A DNA stretch of 64,000 nt from Candidatus Aminicenantota bacterium (GTDB lineage: Bacteria; Acidobacteriota; Aminicenantia; Aminicenantales; Saccharicenantaceae). Below the pieces are notes generated by a model, which was not told the DNA's origin, did no database searches, and saw only the letters and a program-made list of their open reading frames with translations. Below, in pieces: positions 26,019-34,602 of the stretch. The stretch covers positions 70,197-134,196 of the forward strand of contig JACIYJ010000003.1 in NCBI GenBank assembly GCA_014360015.1, given 5' to 3'. The first letter of the stretch is position 1, and every line of letters begins with the position of its first letter. The translations under genes and the position numbers were made by a program.

Positions 26019-29000
26019 AAAAGTTGAAAAAAGTACTGCTGCTCGGTAGCGGAGCCATTAAGATTGGCGAAGCCGGCGAATTTGATTATTCCGGAAGCCA
26101 GGCCATCAAAGCCCTCAAGGAAGAAGGACTGGAAGTTGTTCTGGTCAATCCCAATATTGCTACCATCCAGACTTCAGAATTTCTGGCCGACAAAATTTAT
26201 TTTCTGCCTGTTCTGCCTTATTTTGTGGAAAAAGTAATCGAGCGAGAAAGACCCGAGGCCATGATGATTTCTTTTGGCGGGCAGACAGCCTTAAACTGCG
26301 GATTGAAGCTATGGAAGGAAGGGGTCCTTGACAGGTATCAGGTTAAAGTTCTCGGCACGCCGCTTGAATCAGTGGAAATTACCGAAGACCGGGGCCTGTT
26401 CAACCAGGCTTTAGCTGAAGCCGGACTTAAGACCCCGCGCGGTGAGGCCGTCTCCTCGGTTGAAGAAGGTGTCCGGGCGGCTGAACGCATCGGCTATCCG
26501 GTTATGATAAGAGCAGCTTTTGCTCTCGGTGGTCAGGGCAGTTCGCTCTGTTATAAAAAAGAGGAGCTTGAAGAAAAATTGCACCTGGCTTTATCCGGGC
26601 TCAGCCAGGTTCTGATTGAAGAGTATTTAGAAGGCTGGAAGGAGATTGAGTACGAAATTGTTCGCGATGAAGCCGATAACTGCTTAGCCATCTGCAACAT
26701 GGAGAATCTTGACCCGATGGGTATCCACACCGGCGAAAGCGTGGTTGTAGCTCCATCGCAGACTCTGACCAACCAGGAATACCACAAGCTCCGGGAAATT
26801 GCCTTCAGAACAGTCAGGAAGTTAGGAATTATCGGCGAATGTAATATCCAATTTGCCCTCAATCCTGAAAACAGCGATTACCGAATCATTGAAGTTAACG
26901 CCAGGCTGTCGCGCTCCTCGGCCCTGGCTTCTAAAGCTACGGGCTACCCACTGGCTTTTATGGCCGCCAAATTGATGCTGGGGTACCGTCTTCCGGAGCT
27001 GAAAAACACCGTCACCAAAGCCACCACTGCCTGTTTTGAACCGGCTCTTGATTACATCACCGTCAAAATTCCCAGATGGGACCTCAAAAAATTCGCCCGG
27101 GTTTCCAAAAAGATCGGCTCGGAAATGAAGTCAGTGGGCGAAGTGATGGCCATCGGCCGAAGCTTTGAGGAAGCCCTGCAGAAAGCCATCCGCATGCTTC
27201 AAGTGGGGATGTACGGGTTTGTCGGTAACGAAAATTATTCTTTTAAAAATCTGGAAAAAGAGCTGGCACATCCGACAGATGAAAGGCTTTTCGGAATTGC
27301 TGAAGCCTTCAAAAAAGGCTGGACCGTGGAACGGGTGGCTTCGCTTACCAGAATCGACCCCTGGTTTTTGCATAAGATGAAAGGGCTGGTCGAGCTGGAA
27401 AAGGAAATCAGAAAATACACCTTAGACACTCTGCCCGCTCGTTTGCTGAGTGAGGCCAAAAGAAAAGGATTTTCCGACAAACAGATAGCCATCTTCACCG
27501 GCACCAGCGAATCGGAAATAAGGGAAAAAAGGAAAAGGCTAAAGCTTCGACCGTCAGTTAAACAGATAGATACCCTGGCCGCCGAGTACCCGGCCAAAAC
27601 CAATTACCTCTATCTCACCTACAACGGACAGGAAGATGACGTTAAATTCCGGCTGGCTAAAAAGAAAATAATGGTGTTAGGCTCCGGACCGTATAGCATT
27701 GGCTCTTCAGTGGAATTTGACTGGTGCTGTGTGAATACTGTTCTGACGCTAAGAAAGCTCGGCTACCAGACCATTATGGTCAACTACAATCCGGAAACCG
27801 TCTCCACTGACTATGATATGTGCGACCGGCTTTATTTTGATGAGCTGAGCCTGGAGCGGGTTCTGGATATCTACGAAAAAGAAAAGCCGGCCGGGGTAAT
27901 AATTTCTATGGGTGGACAGGTGCCGAATAACCTGGCTCTAAAACTGCACCAGGCCGGGGTGCGGGTGCTGGGAACCTCACCTGAGAGCATTGACCGGGCT
28001 GAAGATCGTCATAAATTCTCAAAGCTTCTGGATGAGCTTCGAATTGACCAGCCGCCGTGGAAAGAAGTTACCAATATTGAAGAAGCTAAGGAATTCTGCC
28101 GGCAGGTTGGCTATCCGGTAATAATTCGTCCTTCCTATGTGCTGAGCGGCGCAGCCATGAGTTTGGTTTTTGAAGAAAAATTTTTAGATCGCTACCTGAG
28201 GCGGGCTTCCTTGGTTTCGCCCGAACATCCAGTGGTCATTTCCAAATTCATCGTCGGGGCAAAGGAAATTGAGTTAGAAGCCGTGGCGGTAAAAGGTAAA
28301 GTGGTGGCTTCAGCCATCATTGAGCATATAGAAAACGCCGGCGTCCATTCCGGCGACGCCACCATGGTCGTCCCACCCCAAAAGCTTTATCTGGAAACGG
28401 TGCGCAAGATAAGAATAATCGGAGAAAAAATTGCCCGGGCTTTAAACATCACCGGACCATTTAACTTGCAGCTGCTGGCTAAGGATAACATGCTTAAAGT
28501 GATTGAGTGCAACCTGAGAGCCTCTCGTTCCCTGCCCTTTGTTTCCAAAGTTTCGCGAATTCCTTTCATTGAGCTGGCCGTAAAAGCTATGCTCGGACTA
28601 CCAGTTACTAACAGCCGCTCCATTTTTGAATTGAACTATGTCGGTGTGAAAGCACCGCAGTTTTCTTTTTCCAGACTGAAGGGAGCTGATCCCTGTCTCG
28701 GGGTGGAGATGGCTTCTACGGGTGAAGTGGCATGCCTTGGAGATGATGTTCAAGAAGCTTTACTCAAAGCCATGCTGGCCTCAGGCTTTAAGCTCCCCCA
28801 AAAATCGATTCTTCTCAGTCTCGGCGGCGAGGAAAATAAGCAAAAATTTCTGGCCGCCGCCAGGGAGCTGGCCAGAACCGGTCTTCAGATTTACGCCACC
28901 GAAGGCACCTCCAGATTTTTAAAGCGCCATAAAATCGAAAACACCATGCTTTATAAAATTCACCAGCCTCATCAGCCCAACCTGAAAGATTACCTGATGG

Positions 29001-29203
29001 AAAAAAAGATTGATTTTCTGATTTCTATACCCCACACCGGAAAGCGAATTGAATTCGATTCCGACTACCGGATGCGGCGTCTGGCCGTGGACCTGGGAAT
29101 TCCGGTCATCACCAACCTGCAACTGGCTGAAGCCTTTGTCTCAGCCCTGCTGGCCAAGAAGATTGACGACCTTAAAATCAAACCCTGGTCCGAATATGAC
29201 TGA
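26015..29203 (+). CDS. carB: Carbamoyl-phosphate synthase large subunit
   Basis: 1062 residues, the normal length. It has two homologous ATP-grasp halves. The first begins VLLLGSGAIKIGEAGEFDYSGSQ and the second, at about residue 548, IMVLGSGPYSIGSSVEFDWC. The oligomerisation region is between them, and the allosteric MGS-like domain covers the last 130 residues (ILLSLGGEENKQKF... TEGTSRFL). It makes carbamoyl phosphate from bicarbonate, two ATP and ammonia channelled from CarA. All key segments are present and the frame is intact. Confidence 0.97.
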   Translation: MKKLKKVLLLGSGAIKIGEAGEFDYSGSQAIKALKEEGLEVVLVNPNIATIQTSEFLADKIYFLPVLPYFVEKVIERERPEAMMISFGGQTALNCGLKLWKEGVLDRYQVKVLGTPLESVEITEDRGLFNQALAEAGLKTPRGEAVSSVEEGVRAAERIGYPVMIRAAFALGGQGSSLCYKKEELEEKLHLALSGLSQVLIEEYLEGWKEIEYEIVRDEADNCLAICNMENLDPMGIHTGESVVVAPSQTLTNQEYHKLREIAFRTVRKLGIIGECNIQFALNPENSDYRIIEVNARLSRSSALASKATGYPLAFMAAKLMLGYRLPELKNTVTKATTACFEPALDYITVKIPRWDLKKFARVSKKIGSEMKSVGEVMAIGRSFEEALQKAIRMLQVGMYGFVGNENYSFKNLEKELAHPTDERLFGIAEAFKKGWTVERVASLTRIDPWFLHKMKGLVELEKEIRKYTLDTLPARLLSEAKRKGFSDKQIAIFTGTSESEIREKRKRLKLRPSVKQIDTLAAEYPAKTNYLYLTYNGQEDDVKFRLAKKKIMVLGSGPYSIGSSVEFDWCCVNTVLTLRKLGYQTIMVNYNPETVSTDYDMCDRLYFDELSLERVLDIYEKEKPAGVIISMGGQVPNNLALKLHQAGVRVLGTSPESIDRAEDRHKFSKLLDELRIDQPPWKEVTNIEEAKEFCRQVGYPVIIRPSYVLSGAAMSLVFEEKFLDRYLRRASLVSPEHPVVISKFIVGAKEIELEAVAVKGKVVASAIIEHIENAGVHSGDATMVVPPQKLYLETVRKIRIIGEKIARALNITGPFNLQLLAKDNMLKVIECNLRASRSLPFVSKVSRIPFIELAVKAMLGLPVTNSRSIFELNYVGVKAPQFSFSRLKGADPCLGVEMASTGEVACLGDDVQEALLKAMLASGFKLPQKSILLSLGGEENKQKFLAAARELARTGLQIYATEGTSRFLKRHKIENTMLYKIHQPHQPNLKDYLMEKKIDFLISIPHTGKRIEFDSDYRMRRLAVDLGIPVITNLQLAEAFVSALLAKKIDDLKIKPWSEYD

Positions 29204-29467
29204 TATCTAAAAAATAAGTTCCTCCCGCTACCTCCGTTACAAAGTTGTTACTCAGCGAACTGAGTGTCCAGTTTATGCTTTGTATTCTATTCTTCCCACA
29301 TCTATAGTAATACCTCTTCGTAGTCACCAAATTACTGGAGAGCGATTATCATTTGCTTTGGCTCAACTTGGATACCATATCCTGACTAAAAAAATTGCTT
29401 GCAATTTATAAAAAAGTGGTTATTAATTATACTGTGAAGCAAGATAATTACCTCCCAGGGAATAATA
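29204..29467. other. Region downstream of carB with a short unidentified open frame
   Basis: A start-less plus-strand frame from about 29226 to 29411 reads RYLRYKVVTQRTECPVY... QITGERLSFALAQLGYHIL. I do not recognise it and it may be noise or a gene relic. It marks the junction between carAB and the AT-rich defence island. Confidence 0.25.
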
Positions 29468-30304
29468 ATGTCAAGAAATATAGAAAAATATAAAAATATA
29501 GATAAAAGTTTAGGTCCTGTCAGTACCTTATTGATACAAAAATTAAGCAAGGCCGGAATGACTGTTTTTACCACTAAAGATGCCCTTAATCTTATTGATT
29601 TAGACGCCAGAAATCTCAATAAGATAATCTATACTTTGGTTGCCAAGGGCTGGATTAGAAGAATAGAAAAAGGAAAATATGTACTGGTGCCAATAGGTAT
29701 TGATTCATCAGAACCATACACGGAAAATCACTACATAATAGCTTCAAAACTGGTAAATCCTTATTATATTGGATTCTGGAGCGCCCTTCATTTTTATGGC
29801 TATACGGAGCAATTGTTGAATACGATATTCATCGTCTCAACCAAGCGAAAAAATAATCTACTTCAGTCAGGAGTTAATTATAAATTTATTAAAATGAAGC
29901 CCAGAAGTTTTTTGGGGATGGCTGAAATAAAATTTGGCAAGATGAACGTCAATTTTTCTGATAAAGAAAAAACATTGGTTGATTGCCTTGCCCATCCAAA
30001 ATATTGCGGGGGTATCCAGGAAATAATAAAAGGTCTATGGAAGGCAAAAGAAGAGATTAATTTTGAGAAAATTATAGATTACGCCCAGAAAATGGGAAAT
30101 TCAGCTATCTTTAAAAGATTAGGATATCTTCTTGAGTGTCTGGAATTAAAGGATTACCTGGACATAGATTATCTAAAAAGGCAGGTCAAAAGTGGATATT
30201 CAGTGCTTGATCCCCTTATGCCAAGAAAAGGAAATTTCAATTCCGACTGGAATCTTCTAATTAATGTACCGAAAGAAGATCTAATATCATTTAAGAAAGC
30301 ATAA
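29468..30304 (+). CDS. AbiEi-like antitoxin (type IV toxin-antitoxin)
   Basis: 278 residues. An N-terminal winged-helix (TKDALNLIDLDARNLNKIIYTLVAKGWIRRI, about 37-67) is followed by the GKYVLVP wing and a larger domain with NPYYIGFWSALHFYGY and FSDKEKTLVDCLAHPKYCGG. This layout is that of AbiEi/COG5340 antitoxins, which repress their operon and counter the AbiEii nucleotidyltransferase toxin. The toxin gene should follow at once. Here only about 30 codons of it remain (see the next entry), so this antitoxin looks orphaned. Confidence 0.8.
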   Translation: MSRNIEKYKNIDKSLGPVSTLLIQKLSKAGMTVFTTKDALNLIDLDARNLNKIIYTLVAKGWIRRIEKGKYVLVPIGIDSSEPYTENHYIIASKLVNPYYIGFWSALHFYGYTEQLLNTIFIVSTKRKNNLLQSGVNYKFIKMKPRSFLGMAEIKFGKMNVNFSDKEKTLVDCLAHPKYCGGIQEIIKGLWKAKEEINFEKIIDYAQKMGNSAIFKRLGYLLECLELKDYLDIDYLKRQVKSGYSVLDPLMPRKGNFNSDWNLLINVPKEDLISFKKA

Positions 30305-30306
30305 AT

Positions 30307-30400
30307 ATGATCAATTATGAGGAAATTAAATCCATTGCACCAGAAAAAGGGGGTTTTGGATATTGTTATAGAAAAAGATAAGGTTTTATAGGAAAATATT
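30307..30400 (+). pseudogene. AbiEii toxin remnant (N-terminus only)
   Basis: The ATG lies 2 bases after the AbiEi stop and starts MINYEEIKSIAPEKGG, the beginning I expect for an AbiEii nucleotidyltransferase. After a shift of frame, LDIVIEKDKVL follows, as in the conserved IEKDYVL segment, and then a stop. No downstream catalytic GGT or DxD segments exist before the methyltransferase gene. Confidence 0.55.
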
Positions 30401-30446
30401 TTTGTCGATTATAAATAATGTTTCTTCTAATTGAAGAGGTGGTGTG

Positions 30447-31550
30447 ATGGCCAATAATAATAAAAAATATGTGGAACTCATCTGGGCCGATAAGTATGAC
30501 CGGTTTGAAAAGGGAGAAAAGATGCCGATTGAAAGGCCCAACCTGCCATTTCAGGTGGTTGAGACGATAAATAAACCTAGGATTAAGGATTTAGAAAGCG
30601 GGCTTTTTGACCCGGAAAAAGTTTATCCCGAAACTGAATACCCGCCTAATTATCCAAAAGACTGGAAAAACCTTTTGATCTGGGGAGATAACAAGCTGGT
30701 GATGTCCTCTTTACTAAAGCAGGGCTGGGCTGGAAAGATAAACCTGATTTACATTGACCCCCCGTTCTTCACAGGCGCGGATTTCACTGTGAGGACAAAA
30801 ATTGGTGATGAAGAGATAGAAAAAGAGCCTTCCATAATTGAAGAGCGTGCCTACAAAGACACCTGGAGCGGTGGAATTGCGTCTTATCTAAAATATATGT
30901 ATGAGCGGTTGGTTTTGATGAGGGAATTACTGGCTGAAAACGGCTCAATTTATGTGCATCTTGACTGGCATGTAGGGCATTACGTAAAGCTGATGATGGA
31001 TGAGATTTTTGGGTATGAGAATTTTAGGAACGAGGTAGTGTGGAGATATGGAAAAATCGCTTCTTCTACTAATAAATTTCTTTGTAACCATGATGTGCTT
31101 CTTTTTTATACAAAAACAGCAAATGCCATTTTTAATCCTCAGGTAACAAAACTTGATAAGCCAATAAAACGATTAGCCAGAACCGTAAAAGATGGCAGAT
31201 TAGTAAATGTAAAGGATGAAAAGGGAAACTTGGTTTATGTTGAAAAGTGGGAAAAATTAATAGATGATGTTTGGGATGATATTCCAATTGTAATGCACGC
31301 TAATCCAGAATTCTTGGATTTTGGCACTCAAAAACCAGAATTGTTAATCAAAAGAATTATAGAAACTTCTTCCAACCCCGGCGACATCGTCGCTGACTTT
31401 TTCTGTGGCTCGGGCACAACTTTGGCAGTTGCAGAAAAACTTGGCAGGCGATGGATTGGCTGTGATTTATCCAAGTTTGCCATTCAGGTTACAAGGAAGA
31501 GATTATTGGATATCCATAATTCCAAGGATTTGATGGAGGATGCAAAATGA
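30447..31550 (+). CDS. Type III-like Mod methyltransferase, catalytic part (beta class N6-adenine)
   Basis: 367 residues from the ATG at 30447 (GAGGTGG 4 bases upstream). Motif IV DPPF is at 104-107 and motif [19 protein letters not shown] at 317-334. That order (IV, short recognition region, I) is the beta class of type III Mod proteins. The protein ends just after [11 protein letters not shown], where full-length relatives continue into a C-terminal domain. That missing domain is encoded separately at 32190-32996, after an inserted MNT/HEPN pair. The stop overlaps the MNT start (ATGA). It modifies adenine in a target site so the Res partner spares self DNA. Confidence 0.85.
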   Translation: MANNNKKYVELIWADKYDRFEKGEKMPIERPNLPFQVVETINKPRIKDLESGLFDPEKVYPETEYPPNYPKDWKNLLIWGDNKLVMSSLLKQGWAGKINLIYIDPPFFTGADFTVRTKIGDEEIEKEPSIIEERAYKDTWSGGIASYLKYMYERLVLMRELLAENGSIYVHLDWHVGHYVKLMMDEIFGYENFRNEVVWRYGKIASSTNKFLCNHDVLLFYTKTANAIFNPQVTKLDKPIKRLARTVKDGRLVNVKDEKGNLVYVEKWEKLIDDVWDDIPIVMHANPEFLDFGTQKPELLIKRIIETSSNPGDIVADFFCGSGTTLAVAEKLGRRWIGCDLSKFAIQVTRKRLLDIHNSKDLMEDAK

Positions 31551-31840
31551 GAACGCTGAAGGAGATAAAAGAAATCCTGGCTTCACACAAAAACCAACTA
31601 ATGGAGAAATACAAAATAAAGGAGATAAAAATATTCGGTTCTTATGTCAGAAATGAGCAGAAAAAAAGAAGCGATGTAGATATCCTTGTAGATTTTTATG
31701 AAGTTCCAGACCTTTTAAGGTTCATTGAGATTGAAAGGTATCTGGAAGAAGTACTGGGGATTAAGGTGGACCTAGTGCCAAAACCTGCATTGCGGACTGA
31801 ATTACGAGAAATCATTTTGAGGGAGGCAGTGGAGATATGA
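31547..31840 (+). CDS. MNT-type nucleotidyltransferase, probable antitoxin (MntA-like)
   Basis: 97 residues. The minimal nucleotidyltransferase signature [20 protein letters not shown] has GS at 31-32 and the metal-binding Asp at 43 and 45. A third acidic residue is in KVDLVP. MntA proteins adenylylate and so inactivate their HepT RNase partner, which is the next gene. Both ends overlap neighbours by ATGA (Mod before, HepT after). It is embedded between the two parts of a methyltransferase. Confidence 0.85.
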   Translation: MRTLKEIKEILASHKNQLMEKYKIKEIKIFGSYVRNEQKKRSDVDILVDFYEVPDLLRFIEIERYLEEVLGIKVDLVPKPALRTELREIILREAVEI

Positions 31841-32197
31841 AAAGAGATTACAAACTTTTTCTAAAAGATAAAAGATATTCTGGAGGCTATAGATAAGATT
31901 GAAAATTTTGTTGGTACAATGAGTTTTGATGAATTTATGAAAGATGAAAAGACCAAAAGTGCTGTAGTGAGAGAGATTGAAGTCATTGGAGAAGCAACAA
32001 AAAACATTCCAGAGTCAATAAGAAGTAAGAGCAAAGAGCTACCATGGAAAGACATGGCAAGAATGAGGGACAAAATTATTCATTCCTATTTTGGGATTTA
32101 TTACGAAACTGTCTGGAAAGTCATCAAAGAGAGACTGCCGGAAATCAAGCCTTTAATCTCAAAATTACTTAAGGAACTGGAGGAAGGAGATGGCTGA
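31837..32197 (+). pseudogene. HEPN-domain toxin (HepT-like) with an N-terminal frameshift
   Basis: The expected start, ATG at 31837, overlaps the MNT stop and gives [11 protein letters not shown], then goes out of frame near 31869. Restoring two bases gives LKDIKDILEAIDKIENFVG and joins the open frame that continues from about 31880 through MSFDEFMKDE to 32197. The repaired length is 120 residues, normal for HepT. The catalytic RNase motif RDKIIHSY (R-x4-H-x-Y) is intact. Translation could restart at the ATG at 31919, giving a 92-residue product without helix 1. Either a disabled toxin or a sequence error. Its end overlaps the next gene by 8 bases. Confidence 0.72.
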
Positions 32198-32996
32198 CAA
32201 AAAGTATGGCAAGCCAGCAAGACCGTTCGAACTGTGGAATATCGGCAACTACGAAACCGTTTACTGGCGAGAAAGACAGGATGAATACCTTGCCTTTATG
32301 CTCAAACTCTATCAGGCACAACCTTTAACTGGTTTCAGGTATATTCACGGCAGAAAAGGCGAAAGGGCTGTCCATATCGGACCTTTGAATGCTCCTGTTA
32401 CAATGGAAGAGGTAGAGAAAGTAGTTGTTGAGTGCAGAGCTAATAATTTCAATAAAGCCGATGTGCTGGGCTGGGAATGGAGTTATGAAGTTAATGAACT
32501 TGCTAAAGCACTTGCGAAAAACAACGGTGTTGATTTAAGGTTAGTCCAGATACCATCTGTGAATGAGATAAAATCCTCACTTGTTGGATTTGATTTGCAG
32601 TTATTAAAGATTCCTGAGCAGGCAATTGAAAAAGAGCTATTGCCACACATAAAATTTGTTGAGGTTGCGTACTTAGAGATTGAAACAAAGGTAAATGGGA
32701 ATGAGGTTGTTCTTAGAATCACAGATTTTCAGCTTCCGCCAACCACTGAACTTGCCGAGATTGCCAGCAAGGTGAAAGATTCTCGTGAGTTGATTGACTA
32801 CTGGGCAATAGATTGGGATTACAGAGGAGACACATTCCATAACCAATGGCAGAGTTTTAGAACAAAGAAAAATCCAAGAGTGGATTACGAGGCAAGGCGT
32901 AAATACGAGGAAACAGGCGAGTATCAAATAATGGTTAAGGTTGTGGATGTGTTTGGGAATGATACGAATAAGATTGTGAAGGTGAGGGTGAGATGA
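32190..32996 (+). CDS. Detached C-terminal domain of the type III-like Mod protein
   Basis: 268 residues without methyltransferase motifs. RPFELWNIGNYETVYWRERQ, YLAFMLKLYQAQPLTGF, GERAVHIGPLNAPVTMEEVE and ADVLGWEWSYEVNELA recall the C-terminal region normally fused to this type of Mod enzyme. There the methyltransferase part runs straight into a KPFELLNLGKYER-like segment. Here the two parts are 640 bases apart with an MNT/HEPN pair between. The last 60 residues (IDYWAIDWDYRGDTFHNQWQ...) end in strands like a small beta domain. It probably binds the catalytic part to rebuild Mod. Confidence 0.72.
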   Translation: MADKKYGKPARPFELWNIGNYETVYWRERQDEYLAFMLKLYQAQPLTGFRYIHGRKGERAVHIGPLNAPVTMEEVEKVVVECRANNFNKADVLGWEWSYEVNELAKALAKNNGVDLRLVQIPSVNEIKSSLVGFDLQLLKIPEQAIEKELLPHIKFVEVAYLEIETKVNGNEVVLRITDFQLPPTTELAEIASKVKDSRELIDYWAIDWDYRGDTFHNQWQSFRTKKNPRVDYEARRKYEETGEYQIMVKVVDVFGNDTNKIVKVRVR

Positions 32997-34081
32997 CCAA
33001 AAAACAAAAAGAAATTAGGTTATCATCCGAGGTTTTAAAAGCGTTACGCGAAACCTCCGGGTACAGTGTTGAAGAAATCGCTAAGAAACTTAATACAAGC
33101 AAAGAAAAAGTATCCTCTGTAGAAGAAGGAAAAACATCGTTTACTCTAACCCAGATTAAAAAACTTGCTGAAATATATAAGCGCCCCTTAGTAGCATTTT
33201 TTTCGTCTTCTATTCCCGAATTGCCCAAATCACCCGACTATAGAATCAATCGTGAGAAAAGATTAACACCCTATGTATATTTAGCAGAAAGGAGAGCACA
33301 TTTTCTCTCAGAGAAAATAAAGGAGTTGAGCGGGAAAAAAACTCAAATCCCAACTTTCTCAGAGGAATTAAAAGCAGACGAACTGGCAAGAGAATTTAGA
33401 AAAACTTTAAGTATTGAACTTATAAAACATCGTAAATCTGATGAGATTTTAGCATATTACAAGAAAGTTTTAGAAGATGCACTCACCATACTCATTATAG
33501 AATACCCATTGAAAGCAGATGATGTGAGGGCATTCTCCATTTACTCAGAACTCTCATGTGTGGTTCTAAATGAAGAGGATAAGCCCTCAATAAAATTATT
33601 TTCCTTATTCCACGAGATTTGCCATCTAATTAGAAAAACTGGTGGTATATGTTCATTAGAACTTGAACAATCAGATCGGACCGAAGAATGGTATTGTAAT
33701 AGTTTTGCGGCTGAATTTTTAGTCCCGTCTGAAGATTTGAGGGGGGAAGTTGAGAAGTATAAACCAGTTGATGAAGAAGCAATAAATCAACTTACCGAGC
33801 TTTATGGAGTAAGTAAACAAGTAATAATGATTCGTCTTTTACAGGAGAGATATATTGAAGAAAGAATGTATGAAGAGTTTAAGAGGAAGATGGTGGAAAG
33901 TGTAAGACAAGAGAAGAAATTTGGACGCAAGAATTGGGATAAGGTTTTTTTGAACCGAGTAGGAAACTTTGCTCTTCGAGAGATAAGAAACGCATACAAC
34001 AAAGAAATTATTACTTTTTACGAGGCTTCAAGTATCACGGGTTTAAAAACGAAATATGCTGAGAAATTTATTACTGCGTGA
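32993..34081 (+). CDS. XRE-type HTH plus ImmA/IrrE metallopeptidase
   Basis: 362 residues. An N-terminal Cro/C1 helix-turn-helix (VLKALRETSGYSVEEIAKKL, about 14-33) is followed by the COG2856 zinc-protease domain with HEICH at 207-211 and EEWYCNSFAAEFLVP. Such proteins cleave or bind repressors and often act as the regulator/antitoxin of toxin-antitoxin pairs. The start overlaps the previous stop (ATGA), and the stop overlaps the next start by one base (TGATG). Pairing with the following DUF4411 PIN-like gene suggests a second toxin-antitoxin unit in the same operon. Confidence 0.87.
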   Translation: MTKKQKEIRLSSEVLKALRETSGYSVEEIAKKLNTSKEKVSSVEEGKTSFTLTQIKKLAEIYKRPLVAFFSSSIPELPKSPDYRINREKRLTPYVYLAERRAHFLSEKIKELSGKKTQIPTFSEELKADELAREFRKTLSIELIKHRKSDEILAYYKKVLEDALTILIIEYPLKADDVRAFSIYSELSCVVLNEEDKPSIKLFSLFHEICHLIRKTGGICSLELEQSDRTEEWYCNSFAAEFLVPSEDLRGEVEKYKPVDEEAINQLTELYGVSKQVIMIRLLQERYIEERMYEEFKRKMVESVRQEKKFGRKNWDKVFLNRVGNFALREIRNAYNKEIITFYEASSITGLKTKYAEKFITA

Positions 34082-34602
34082 TGAAAATGGGAATACAGAA
34101 AAGACTATTTCCACGCTATTGCATCGATGCAAGTGCCTTGATAAATCTCACAAGATATCCGGGATATCCAAGAGATATATTTCCTGCAATATGGGAAAAA
34201 TTAGAAAGTATGGTAAAAAAGGGTGAACTTATTTCGCCTATAGAAGTATATGAGGAAATCGAAGCAAGGGATGACCCAATATATCAGTGGTGCAAGCAGA
34301 ATAGAAAAATGTTTAAAGACATTGATGATTGTCAAGCACAACAATTGCATCAAATTGAAAGAAAATACGACTCCACGTATTGGAAAAATCAGATGAATAT
34401 CGCAGATGCTTCGGGTAAGCGAAAGCCTTGGGCGGATCCATGGGTGATAGCCTTGAGTATTTGTGAAGATGCAATTATCGTGACAGATGAAAAAAATGCT
34501 CCAAATCACATTCCGTATATTGTTCGTGCCATCCAGAGACAGTGTTTAAATTTAATAGATTTCTTTAAAGTAGTAGGTATAAAATATGAGGTAAGAAAAT
34601 GA
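34081..34602 (+). CDS. DUF4411 family PIN-like protein, probable toxin
   Basis: 173 residues from the ATG at 34081, or 171 from 34087. YCIDASALINL, EVYEEIEARDD, WADPWVIALS and AIIVTDEKN carry the acidic residues expected of a PIN-type RNase active site (Asp in the first strand, Glu in EEIE, Asp in ADPW and TDEK). DUF4411 genes typically sit beside ImmA/IrrE genes, as here. The likely role is RNA cleavage held in check by the upstream protein, by analogy. The stop overlaps the res start by 4 bases. Confidence 0.8.
   Translation: MKMGIQKRLFPRYCIDASALINLTRYPGYPRDIFPAIWEKLESMVKKGELISPIEVYEEIEARDDPIYQWCKQNRKMFKDIDDCQAQQLHQIERKYDSTYWKNQMNIADASGKRKPWADPWVIALSICEDAIIVTDEKNAPNHIPYIVRAIQRQCLNLIDFFKVVGIKYEVRK

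Noticed and set aside
29226..29411. Open stretch after carB as a gene
   Set aside because: No start codon with ribosome site and no recognised similarity; kept only as a note.
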